NCBI GenBank assembly: GCA_021773115.1
Contig: JAJFKS010000034.1
Location: 124,001-188,000 of the forward strand
DNA from: Woeseiaceae bacterium
GTDB taxonomy: Bacteria; Pseudomonadota; Gammaproteobacteria; Steroidobacterales; Woeseiaceae
Direction: 5' to 3'
Length of the DNA: 64,000 bases
Shown here: piece by piece, positions 50,842 to 59,107 of the stretch
Layout of the letters: each line of letters opens with the position of its first letter
How positions within the stretch are numbered: position 1 is the first letter of the stretch
Notes under the pieces: generated by a model
Seen by the model: the letters and a program-made list of their open reading frames with translations, nothing else
Database searches by the model: none
What the model was told of the DNA's origin: nothing
Made by a program: the position numbers and the translations under genes

Positions 50842-51504
50842 CTACAGCGATGCTGATTTGGCGATGTCTTCAGTGCGGGTTAATTGCGGCTGCAGAATAA
50901 ATCCGTTCTTGTGCAAGTGTTCGAGGATAGTCTCGACTTCCTGTTCGATGGTCATCTCATCCGTTTTCAGATGAATTTCGGCACCAACCGGCGCTTCATA
51001 GGGGTCGTCGATACCGGTAAAATTCTTGATTTCGCCAGCACGAGCTTTCTTGTACAGACCCTTTGGGTCACGCTCCTCGGCCACGGCGAGCGAGCAATCG
51101 ACGAACACTTCAATGAAATCGAGTCCTGCCTTTTCATGCAGCTCGCGCACTTCGTCACGATCCCCTTTGTATGGACTAATAAAGCTCGATAATGAAATGA
51201 CGCCGGCGTCACCGAACAGTTTTGCGACCTCGCCGATGCGACGAATATTTTCCTTGCGGTCTTCTTCAGAGAAGCCAAGGTTCTTGTTAATACCTAGGCG
51301 AACGTTGTCGCCGTCGAGTCGGTAGGTCAACTTGCCGATCTTGTACAGGGCATGCTCCAACGCAACAGCGATGGTGCTCTTACCGCTGCCGGAGAGTCCG
51401 GTAAACCAGACCGTTACACCGCGCTGGCGAAGAATGTTGTAACGATCTTCACGTGAAATTTCGCCGTCTTGCCACGTTACGTTGGTTGCTTTTTGCTGAG
51501 CCAC
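50842..51504 (-). CDS. cysC: adenylylsulfate kinase
   Basis: 220 residues. Walker [10 protein letters not shown], the APS-binding [32 protein letters not shown], and the conserved [25 protein letters not shown] loop (shown here only as DPKGLYKKA and FTGIDDPYE) are present. It phosphorylates APS to PAPS. The gene overlaps nothing and precedes sat by nine bases. A TetR regulator is encoded 24 bases upstream on the same strand. Confidence 0.95.
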   Translation of the reverse strand: MAQQKATNVTWQDGEISREDRYNILRQRGVTVWFTGLSGSGKSTIAVALEHALYKIGKLTYRLDGDNVRLGINKNLGFSEEDRKENIRRIGEVAKLFGDAGVISLSSFISPYKGDRDEVRELHEKAGLDFIEVFVDCSLAVAEERDPKGLYKKARAGEIKNFTGIDDPYEAPVGAEIHLKTDEMTIEQEVETILEHLHKNGFILQPQLTRTEDIAKSASL

Positions 51505-51528
51505 TTTTAAATCCTTTCGTTTGGGTCG

Positions 51529-52128
51529 TTATTTTTTGTTTGAAAAACCGTTAATTAGCAGGTCGGTACAATTTTGTATGACCTTGAATAAGTCGAGATC
51601 GGGATCGCGTACGATCAGGTCGCCCCAGGCGTTGCACATGCCGATCACGGCTTGCGCCGCAAAGTGGCTGTCAATGCCATTGCGAACGACACCGTCTTTC
51701 TTCGCATCCTCGAAAATATCTTCGAGTTGCTGGCGATAGCGACTGCCGAGCTCTTTGAGGCCGGTACGTCGTTCTTCAGGAAGGTACAGGCGTTCGTCGT
51801 TATAGACTTTCAGCGCTTCGTTACGCTCGCGGTAACTGCTCAAATGCGAAGTCACCGTCGCCGTCAGTTTCGCTTCGAAACTTTGATCGCCACTCGCGAT
51901 ATTGTCCATATGTTCGACGTAGTCCTGAATGCCGAACAGGCAGACTTCACCCAGCGCCTCTTCTTTCGAACTGAAGTAGTAGTACAGGCTGCCCTGTTTG
52001 ATGCCCATGCGCTCAGCGATGTCCTTGGTGCAGGCACCGTGGAAGCCTTTTTCGGCAAACACGGCGGCCGCCGCGCGTATTGCCGCCTGACGTTGTCGTG
52101 TGTATTTTTCCGCGCTTGCCGATTGCAT
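51529..52128 (-). CDS. TetR/AcrR-family regulator upstream of cysC-sat
   Basis: 199 residues from MQSASAEKYT. HTH: CTKDIAERMGIKQGSLYYYF with SSKEEAL, then a helical C-terminal domain of the TetR_C_33/YcdC type. The start at 52128 is chosen because upstream in-frame codons pass through a perfect palindrome that should be its operator. Same strand and 24-bp spacing suggest co-transcription with cysC and sat, so it may control PAPS production, a job more commonly held by LysR-type CysB. Confidence 0.87.
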   Translation of the reverse strand: MQSASAEKYTRQRQAAIRAAAAVFAEKGFHGACTKDIAERMGIKQGSLYYYFSSKEEALGEVCLFGIQDYVEHMDNIASGDQSFEAKLTATVTSHLSSYRERNEALKVYNDERLYLPEERRTGLKELGSRYRQQLEDIFEDAKKDGVVRNGIDSHFAAQAVIGMCNAWGDLIVRDPDLDLFKVIQNCTDLLINGFSNKK

Positions 52129-52137
52129 GCCGAAGAA

Positions 52138-52155
52138 TTCTATAGATCTATAGAA
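52138..52155. promoter_or_regulatory. 18-bp perfect palindrome, probable TetR operator
   Basis: TTCTATAGATCTATAGAA is self-complementary over its full length and lies nine bases upstream of the TetR start codon, where autoregulatory TetR operators usually sit. Confidence 0.65.
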
Positions 52156-52512
52156 AAATAGGCAATTACTTATAAAAATAACGATATAACAAATAGTTAG
52201 GACTAGACTTAATCTATACGCCAATCAAAATTAGACCAATTCGATATCAGGTCATCTCCTACCTGCGACAGCGCCTTCGGTGCTTGTAATTCTGGCGCCC
52301 AAAGAATATATCGCCGAATTCATTTAGCCCTTAATTGCGCTGCACGTTACGCGCTCGGCAAGCCTTTAGTGGACTGGGTCACACTTTCACCTGACTGAAT
52401 AGCTATCTCGGCGAAATGACCGGAGACTGCATGTCTCACTGGCCAGGCATCAGGTGCTGTCCAGCGCAGCTTGCGACGAGATATCGCATGCTTGCGATTA
52501 TCCGGAGAAAAA
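52156..52512. other. intergenic region between the divergent TetR and porin genes
   Basis: About 360 bases, A/T-rich on the TetR side. I see no gene, repeat or riboswitch. It must hold the promoters of both flanking units, but no sigma-54 or clear -35/-10 pair stands out. Confidence 0.5.
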
Positions 52513-53901
52513 ATGAACATTCGAACGATTCAAGAAACGATCAGTCGATTTGCGCTACTCAAATGCGGAGTACTGCTTAAGCGCCTGTCGATTTCCGTCG
52601 TATTCATTCTTGTGACACTTATTGTGCCCTCTCTCGCGAGCGCGGATGATCTCGACAATCTCGCAAAGCAGATGCAGTCGATGGAGCAACGCCATCAACG
52701 TGAGATGCGCGACCTTCGGGCTCAGATCGAAGCACTGACCCGGCAGCAAACCTCACCGGCGATCACTTCAACAGCGCAGCTGCAGGAGCGCGTATCCGAT
52801 TTAGAGGAAGAAGTGGAAATCATTCATGACGACGATGCCGGTATTCTCGAGCGCATGGACCGTGCCGTTCACATGGACTTGTACGCGTCAATATTTTTCA
52901 AGGATATCGAGGGAGACAACTCCACGTTCGATGCAAACAAGCTCGACCTGGTGCTCAGCGGCAGCCTCTCGGAACGCTTGAGCATGGGCGCAGAAGTCGA
53001 ATTTGAACGCACTGCCACCGTGGATCCGGATTCCTCCAGGAGCGGTGACATTGAGCTTGAACAAGCCTGGCTGGAATATTATATCTCAGAAGGTTTTCGG
53101 CCCCGCTTTGGCGTCGTTCTCTTACCGTTCGGCAAGTTCAATTTGAATCATTACGAACCGGTCAGGGATTTGTCCGCCCGCCCGATCATGATGCGGCGGA
53201 TTATTCCAACGAGCTGGAGTGATGTTGGCTTCGGCTTTAGCGGCAGCAAGCAACTGAAGAACAGCTTTATCCGATATCAGGCATATGTGGTCAATGGCCT
53301 GACGGCGGAGTTGACGAGCACCAGCACCCGCTCTGCCCGCTCGGCGTTCGGCAAGGACAATAACGACAACAAGGCGCTGGTCGGCCGGGTGGCTCTCTTT
53401 CCGGACGACGATCTTGAGCTGGGATTCAGCGCATACCAGGGCAAGTACGATAACGAAAATGATGCGACGATCCTGGGCCTGGGCACGGATGTGTCCTATT
53501 CCTGGAAGCGTTTCGAATTTCTGGGAGAGTATGCTCAGTTCGATGTGGATGACGGCCTTCTTGCCGACGGCGTTACGCCTGCGCCGGATGAATACCAGGG
53601 CTTTTATCTGCAGGCAAATTACCATTTCTGGCCCAGCTCACTGAACGATACTTTCCTGGGCCGGGGATTTTCCAATCCGACATTTACGACGTCGCTCAGG
53701 TATGGTCGTGCACAGGTCCGAAACGATGGCACAGCGGCGATCGGCGATAACGACGAGGACCGCTGGACAGTAGGCTTCAACTACCGGCCGATTGAGGCCT
53801 ACGTATTCAAGTTCGAGTATCTCTTCAACAGCACCGAGAATGAAGCTTTAGAGATGGGCGGCACGGATGGCCTGCTCATTTCAGTCAACGCAGCATTCTA
53901 G
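52513..53901 (+). CDS. coiled-coil outer membrane porin
   Basis: 462 residues, start after CCGGAGAAAAA. A signal peptide ends at LASA-DD (residue ~45). Residues ~50-105 are a heptad coiled coil (LAKQMQSMEQRHQREMRDLR), and the rest consists of about 16 amphipathic strands (LEYYISEGFRPRFGVVLLPF, VGFNYRPIEAYVFKFEYLF) ending in NAAF. The layout fits trimeric phosphate-selective or general porins. A PstS-like protein and a sensor kinase are encoded directly downstream, suggesting uptake plus sensing of a common ligand, possibly phosphate-like; this is inference. Confidence 0.8.
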   Translation: MNIRTIQETISRFALLKCGVLLKRLSISVVFILVTLIVPSLASADDLDNLAKQMQSMEQRHQREMRDLRAQIEALTRQQTSPAITSTAQLQERVSDLEEEVEIIHDDDAGILERMDRAVHMDLYASIFFKDIEGDNSTFDANKLDLVLSGSLSERLSMGAEVEFERTATVDPDSSRSGDIELEQAWLEYYISEGFRPRFGVVLLPFGKFNLNHYEPVRDLSARPIMMRRIIPTSWSDVGFGFSGSKQLKNSFIRYQAYVVNGLTAELTSTSTRSARSAFGKDNNDNKALVGRVALFPDDDLELGFSAYQGKYDNENDATILGLGTDVSYSWKRFEFLGEYAQFDVDDGLLADGVTPAPDEYQGFYLQANYHFWPSSLNDTFLGRGFSNPTFTTSLRYGRAQVRNDGTAAIGDNDEDRWTVGFNYRPIEAYVFKFEYLFNSTENEALEMGGTDGLLISVNAAF

Positions 53902-53920
53902 GGAGACTCTGATTAAACGC

Positions 53921-54373
53921 ATGAAGCCAGTGATAAATGCGTTGCTGTTTTTTCTGATGACGTTTGATGTCGGTCTGGCAACGGACAACGACCCCATCGT
54001 TGTCATCGTGCATCCGTCAAACCAGTTCTCGGACATTTCGACAGACGAATTGAGGCGTGCATACAGTGGTGGCATGCAGCGCTGGCAGGATGGGCAAAAA
54101 TTACTCGTGCTGGAAAATCCGCTTGAGCATGAAATCCGAGCGACTTTTCATCGCGTCATCCTCAAAGACGATCCGGCGAAACAGTACTTTCTGCCGGACT
54201 CTCCCGTTTTATTTATGCCGACGGTAAGATCATCGAGCCGATCCATCGTGATTTACTGCAAGCGCTTCAAAAATGCGATCGGTTATGTACGGCTGAGTGA
54301 GGTTAGACCCGGCGTGAAAATTCTTACAATCAACGGCCTCGGCCCGGACGATGATGCGTATATATTTGAATAA
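53921..54373 (+). CDS. short PstS-like periplasmic binding protein
   Basis: 150 residues with a signal (LLFFLMTFDVGLAT). VVIVHPSNQFSDISTDELRRAYSG and VLENPLEHEIRATFHRVIL match the first lobe of phosphate ABC transporter binding proteins, and the C-terminus AIGYVRLSEVRPGVKIL matches the hinge end. Full PstS proteins are about twice as long and have a transporter; neither is here. Such short forms commonly sit next to sensor kinases and may be their ligand-binding partner. Start at 53921; a CTG at 53909 after GGGAG is an alternative. Confidence 0.75.
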   Translation: MKPVINALLFFLMTFDVGLATDNDPIVVIVHPSNQFSDISTDELRRAYSGGMQRWQDGQKLLVLENPLEHEIRATFHRVILKDDPAKQYFLPDSPVLFMPTVRSSSRSIVIYCKRFKNAIGYVRLSEVRPGVKILTINGLGPDDDAYIFE

Positions 54374-54400
54374 TCGCAAGATGATCGTGAGACTGCAAAA

Positions 54401-57124
54401 ATGTTACTGAACGCCAGCATTCGCAACAGGCTTGCCGTTTACTTCGTCGCGTTCGCATTGATTCCCGCGGTATTTATCGAACTCAGCTTGTTTAAAACGA
54501 GCGAGGATACACTTGAGCGTTCAATCATGCGGTCCCTGGAAAAATCCGCCCTGCAGACTGTCGATAAAATTGATCGCAGTCTCCATTACACGATTGAGGA
54601 TGTCAGGTCCTGGGCGGCTCTCGAGGTGATGCAACAGGCCGGGGATGGTGACTCGAAGGGCGGATTGTCGCAATTCCTGAAAACCGAAAAATTCGAGTAT
54701 GGTGTATTCGCCGCCATCCACTATATTAATCCCGCAGGTCAAATTGTCGCGTCCAGTGAGCAGAATGCGATCGGAACAGAAATCGAAAATAAGTCGTGGG
54801 TTCACGACGTTTTTGAAAGCGGCAAGATCGTCGTCGACGATCTTTTGTACGACGCTGGCGACCAGGGTTTTTCAATGAAACTCAATGTTCCGGTATTCGA
54901 TAAGTCCAATGCAGGCGAGATTATTGGCATTTTGTCGGCACGCTTCAACTGGAGTGAGTTGAACCTGATCACTAATTCGGTCGCATTTGGAGAACAGCAG
55001 CAAAGCGAACATTCGTATGTCGTTCTATTGAACCGCCTTGGCCTTGTGCTTGCAGGTCCGGATTTCGTCTTCGAAGACGAGCCGACCGACGATGTTGTCA
55101 GTTCGATAAACTATTTTGAGATCGGATTGCCGTCATATTCGCAGCACCCAGATAAAGCGAGCGTCGCTATTGAAGTCAATCTGGATGGGACAGACGTTCT
55201 CGCAGGCATCGCGCATTATCAGGGATTTCGAAATTTCGGTGATCTTGACTGGACAGTTGTCGTTGTAGAAGACCGAAGTACCGCTTTAATGCCAGTTCAG
55301 GATCTGAGGAAGAAATTTCTGTTCGTTCTGGCCATCATTATTCTTGTCTCCCTGCTCGGGGCCTATTTGATTTCACGCGGATTCACCAAACCCATCGCAG
55401 AGCTGGTCAATGCCACGAGGCTGATTGGCTTGGGCGATTTCGGTACACGAATGAATATTTCGTCACGAGATGAAATCGGAACCCTCGCGGCAGAGTTCGA
55501 TAACATGTCGGTTAACCTGCATGCGCAGCAGGCCAAGCGTGCGGAGGCAGAGGCAAAATTGATTGCGGCCAAAGATTCCGCGGAACAGGCGAATGCTGCC
55601 AAGAGTCAGTTCCTGGCAAATATGAGCCATGAGCTAAGGACGCCACTGAACGCCATCATCGGCTACGGTGAGATGTTGGTGGAAGACGCGGCAGAAAAGC
55701 GTGATGAAGACAGCGAACGGGATTTGCAAAAGATTCTGTGGGCGGGGCGACATCTGCTGGGCCTGATAAATGACATTTTGGATCTGTCCAAGATTGAGGC
55801 TGGAAAAATTGAGCTGTTTGTGGAGCGGTTTTCGATCGAATCCCTGGTCAATGACGTGCAAGAAGTCATTGCGCCGCTGATACGCAAGAACGGCAATCGA
55901 CTGGACATTGAATTTGCAGCTGACATTGGTGAGTTGGAGACTGATCGAACCAGGCTGCAGCAAATATTGTTCAATTTGTTGAGTAATGCGGCGAAGTTCA
56001 CCAAAGACGGCGACGTGACCCTGGAAATCAGCTGCCATCGTGAGAGCGACGGCCACGAGGAATTCGTTTTTACGGTACGCGACACCGGTATCGGTATGAG
56101 CGAAGCCGAGCTTTCACGCCTGTTTCAACCGTTCGTCCAGGGCGATCCCAGCACCACGCGCAAGTACGGAGGAACAGGGCTGGGCCTTGTGATCAGCAGT
56201 CGTCTTTGCGCATTGCTGCACGGGGAAATCAGCGTCGAAAGTACGCCGGGGCAGGGCTCGATTTTTACCTTGCGATTGCCGTCCGGAACGATGTCAAAAA
56301 CCCTGGATTTGTCCGCGTCTGGCCGATTCGTGATTTCCGATATGGCGACGGCGGATGATTCGGAGCGCGGTGAAAATGCGGGTCTGGTGCTAATCATCGA
56401 CGACGACGCCGAGGCGCGTGAGTTGCTGACGAGCTATGTATCGAAGCTGAACTATCGAGTTGCGACAGCGGCAGATGGGAAGGAAGGCATCAGGCTCGCG
56501 CGTGAACTGCGGCCAAGCGCGGTTATTCTGGACGTAATAATGCCCGGAATCGATGGATGGTCGGTGCTGGAAGTGATGAAAGCCGATCCAGAAATCAGTG
56601 ACATACCGGTAGTGATGTGTACGATAACAGACAGCAAACAACGTGCTTATACGCTCGGGGCGAGCGACTACCTGATGAAGCCTGTCGACCGGTCACAGCT
56701 AAAAGCCTCACTCGCGACTTATTACCAGAACCCCACGTGCAAGCTGCTGGTCGTGGAAGATGATGATGCCTCGCGAGAACTGATGGTGCGCAATGCTGAG
56801 AGTTTTGGCTGGAACGTCGTTGCGGCAGCGAACGGTAAAGAAGCGCTGCAGCGAATTGCAGAGCAGCGACCTGATTTGATAATGCTGGATTTGATGATGC
56901 CGGAATTGGACGGTTTCGGCGTAATTGATGCCCTGCAGACGGACCCCGCATGGCGCGATATTCCTGTCATCGTTGTTTCCGCGAAGGAACTGTCCGATGC
57001 AGAACACAATCGACTCAATAATTATGTCGACATTGTCCTGGGAAAATGCGAATACAGCGAGGATAAACTGGTTGCTGAAATTGCTTATCAGTTAAATGCC
57101 GCCGCAAAAAGGCTGAGCTTGTAA
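54401..57124 (+). CDS. hybrid sensor histidine kinase (Cache-HAMP-HK-REC-REC)
   Basis: 907 residues. TM1 (~10-30), a dCache-like periplasmic sensor (~35-305), TM2 (FVLAIIILVSLLGAYLI), HAMP (~328-380), HisKA with MSHELRTPLNAIIGYGEML, HATPase with NLLSNAAKF, DTGIGM and GTGLGLVIS, receiver 1 (~667-780, Asp in VILDVIMPG) and receiver 2 (~785-900, Asp in IMLDLMMPE). Both receivers keep the acidic pocket. No output domain is present, so the signal must pass to another protein. The gene follows the PstS-like protein by 27 bases, making a porin / binding-protein / kinase trio. Confidence 0.92.
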   Translation: MLLNASIRNRLAVYFVAFALIPAVFIELSLFKTSEDTLERSIMRSLEKSALQTVDKIDRSLHYTIEDVRSWAALEVMQQAGDGDSKGGLSQFLKTEKFEYGVFAAIHYINPAGQIVASSEQNAIGTEIENKSWVHDVFESGKIVVDDLLYDAGDQGFSMKLNVPVFDKSNAGEIIGILSARFNWSELNLITNSVAFGEQQQSEHSYVVLLNRLGLVLAGPDFVFEDEPTDDVVSSINYFEIGLPSYSQHPDKASVAIEVNLDGTDVLAGIAHYQGFRNFGDLDWTVVVVEDRSTALMPVQDLRKKFLFVLAIIILVSLLGAYLISRGFTKPIAELVNATRLIGLGDFGTRMNISSRDEIGTLAAEFDNMSVNLHAQQAKRAEAEAKLIAAKDSAEQANAAKSQFLANMSHELRTPLNAIIGYGEMLVEDAAEKRDEDSERDLQKILWAGRHLLGLINDILDLSKIEAGKIELFVERFSIESLVNDVQEVIAPLIRKNGNRLDIEFAADIGELETDRTRLQQILFNLLSNAAKFTKDGDVTLEISCHRESDGHEEFVFTVRDTGIGMSEAELSRLFQPFVQGDPSTTRKYGGTGLGLVISSRLCALLHGEISVESTPGQGSIFTLRLPSGTMSKTLDLSASGRFVISDMATADDSERGENAGLVLIIDDDAEARELLTSYVSKLNYRVATAADGKEGIRLARELRPSAVILDVIMPGIDGWSVLEVMKADPEISDIPVVMCTITDSKQRAYTLGASDYLMKPVDRSQLKASLATYYQNPTCKLLVVEDDDASRELMVRNAESFGWNVVAAANGKEALQRIAEQRPDLIMLDLMMPELDGFGVIDALQTDPAWRDIPVIVVSAKELSDAEHNRLNNYVDIVLGKCEYSEDKLVAEIAYQLNAAAKRLSL

Positions 57125-57293
57125 TTTGGCAGTCCACGTAAACTCATCTGCGGCGTGGAGCTTTCTGCTGACTGGTAAACTTTATGCCGCATTTGAGAGA
57201 TTCCGCACATTATGTGAACTTGTGTTTCGGTAATTTGGCAATTCGGGTTGAGCCCGAAACACATCGGGTGTACTCGAGCTTAAGGAAAGCGCA

Positions 57294-58442
57294 ATGTCGG
57301 AAATTTGGGAACACCTGGTGTCGGGCAGTTTCATGCCGCACGGTCATTGCTACTTGTGGTTGCCGGAAATCCTGTGGACACACGTAACCTCGGACGCACT
57401 TATTGCGGCCGCCTATTACTCGATTCCGCTATCGATAATTGCGTTTCTGAGAAAACGCAAGGACGTTGAGCTTCGTGCAGTACCGATCATGTTTTCGGCT
57501 TTCATATTTCTCTGCGGGACAACGCATCTGTTTGGAATCTTCGTCGTCTGGAATGGTTACTACGGTATCCAGGGAATGATCAAAGCCGCAGCGGCGCTGA
57601 TTTCGGTTCTCACGGCGATCATGGTATGGCGCCTCATGCCTGTTGCACTCGCGATTCCCAGCAACAAGCAACTTGCAGATGAAGTCGCATCGGCGACCGC
57701 CGAACTACAGGAAAAGAATCGGCAATTATCGGCTGCAAACGCCGAAATCAAGCAATTTGTATCGGCTGTTTCGCACGACCTGAAGGAACCGCTGCGAACG
57801 CTGGTCGCCTTTTCCCAGTCGCTCGAGAAAAATGTCGAAGATAATCATGTGGACGACGTCAAAACAGATCTCGGCCATATTGTGAGTAACGTCAAAAGAA
57901 TGAAAGTCCACATCCATGACCTTCTGGATTTGACCATAGCAAGTCGTGGCGAGGTGAGCTTCGAACGTGTGCCACTCAATGATTGTGTGGACGCGGCGCT
58001 TCATTCACTGGGCGCGTCGCTAACGGAGTCACGGGCTGTCGTGGATCGACAGGATCTGCCGATCGTTGTCGGCCACCGTTCGTCGCTCACGCAGCTATTC
58101 CAGAATCTGATATCCAACGCACTGAAATTTGCCCAGCCAGGGACGCCGCCGAAAATTGCGATTACGGTAGAAACCTCCGAGAATGGCGAGCGGGTCTTTG
58201 GCGTCATGGACAATGGCCTCGGCATCGACCCCGAACATTATGAGACAATCTTTCAGCCCTACAAGCGTTTGCATGGCCAGGATCATTCCGAGGGTAGTGG
58301 GATGGGGCTGACAATTTGCCGACGTACGGTAGAGCGACATAAGGGGCGGATTTGGGTAGAGTCCGGTCAGAATGGTGGAGCACATTTCCGCTTCGTAATA
58401 AATAGCGACGGTCAACTCGATGGTGCAAATGAATTCTCATAA
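57294..58442 (+). CDS. histidine kinase with ethylene-receptor-like membrane domain
   Basis: 382 residues. The N-terminal ~120 residues form three helices: SDALIAAAYYSIPLSIIAF, MFSAFIFLCGTTHLFGIFVV, and a third ending VWRLMP. These carry the residues that bind copper and ethylene in plant ETR1: Asp of SD, Tyr, Ile and Pro of YYSIP, Ile of FIFLC, and Cys and His of CGTTH. A coiled linker leads to HisKA (VSHDLKEPLRTLVAF) and HATPase (LISNALKF, DNGLGI, GSGMGLTICRR), the type found in phytochrome-like and cyanobacterial kinases. A single-domain response regulator overlaps its 3' end. Ethylene binding itself is inferred. Confidence 0.88.
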   Translation: MSEIWEHLVSGSFMPHGHCYLWLPEILWTHVTSDALIAAAYYSIPLSIIAFLRKRKDVELRAVPIMFSAFIFLCGTTHLFGIFVVWNGYYGIQGMIKAAAALISVLTAIMVWRLMPVALAIPSNKQLADEVASATAELQEKNRQLSAANAEIKQFVSAVSHDLKEPLRTLVAFSQSLEKNVEDNHVDDVKTDLGHIVSNVKRMKVHIHDLLDLTIASRGEVSFERVPLNDCVDAALHSLGASLTESRAVVDRQDLPIVVGHRSSLTQLFQNLISNALKFAQPGTPPKIAITVETSENGERVFGVMDNGLGIDPEHYETIFQPYKRLHGQDHSEGSGMGLTICRRTVERHKGRIWVESGQNGGAHFRFVINSDGQLDGANEFS

Positions 58443-58866
58443 TTTCCGGAAGCGGACAATCCTGATTGCCGAAGACAGCCCGGGAGACCGCGAACTCATT
58501 AAGCGAGCGCTTGAAAACCAACCCGTTGAATTGCAATTCGTCGGCGATGGCAAAGAGGTGCAGACGTATCTTCAAGCGGGGCTTGCGGATCGCACAGCCG
58601 AGAAACCGGCGTTGATTGTTCTTGACCTCAATATGCCGATTGTATGCGGTCGGAAGGTGTTGGAGTGGATCCGCGGTGATTTTGGGGACGTCACTACGCC
58701 GGTAGTCATATTTTCCAGCTCAGATAATCCAGATGACGTCCGCGATTGCCACAAGGCCGGCTGCTCGTCTTATATCGTCAAACCAACCGATCTCGAACCT
58801 TTTAACAGCACGCTGCTGGCTGTGACAAAATACTGGCTTGAACTGGTTTGTTTGCCTGAGCGCTGA
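58420..58866 (+). CDS. single-domain response regulator (Rcp1-like)
   Basis: 148 residues, one receiver domain. Acidic pair in IAEDSPGDREL, phosphoacceptor Asp in IVLDLNMPIVCG, Thr/Ser in FSSSDNPDDV and Lys in YIVKPTDL. The AEDSPGD...LNMP pattern is that of regulators paired with phytochrome-type kinases (Rcp1). Translation may begin at 58420 or 58429; either overlaps the kinase stop, so the two proteins are made together and very likely form a phosphorelay with no DNA-binding output. Confidence 0.9.
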   Translation: MVQMNSHNFRKRTILIAEDSPGDRELIKRALENQPVELQFVGDGKEVQTYLQAGLADRTAEKPALIVLDLNMPIVCGRKVLEWIRGDFGDVTTPVVIFSSSDNPDDVRDCHKAGCSSYIVKPTDLEPFNSTLLAVTKYWLELVCLPER

Positions 58867-59107
58867 AATATACACACGGCGTCGGCGGCCAATATAGCAG
58901 TTGCTCCCATGAAGCGGCGGAGTCAATGTTACAGCTCAGAGAAAATACCAGCCGGGGCTGTACAGGTGCACGATGATATCAGCATCGCTATCGCGTGATC
59001 ACGACGTAGACTTGTCCGTACTCACCGATAAGGCTTTGTCGTCAGAACAGACCGGCGACTGTCACCTATTGAAGTTCAGGGAAGAGTATCAGACTAAATT
59101 ATGGGAA

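Noticed and set aside
52255-52262. CTCCTAC upstream of the porin gene as another REP head
   Set aside because: There is no adjacent hairpin of the REP type, so the match of seven bases is likely chance.
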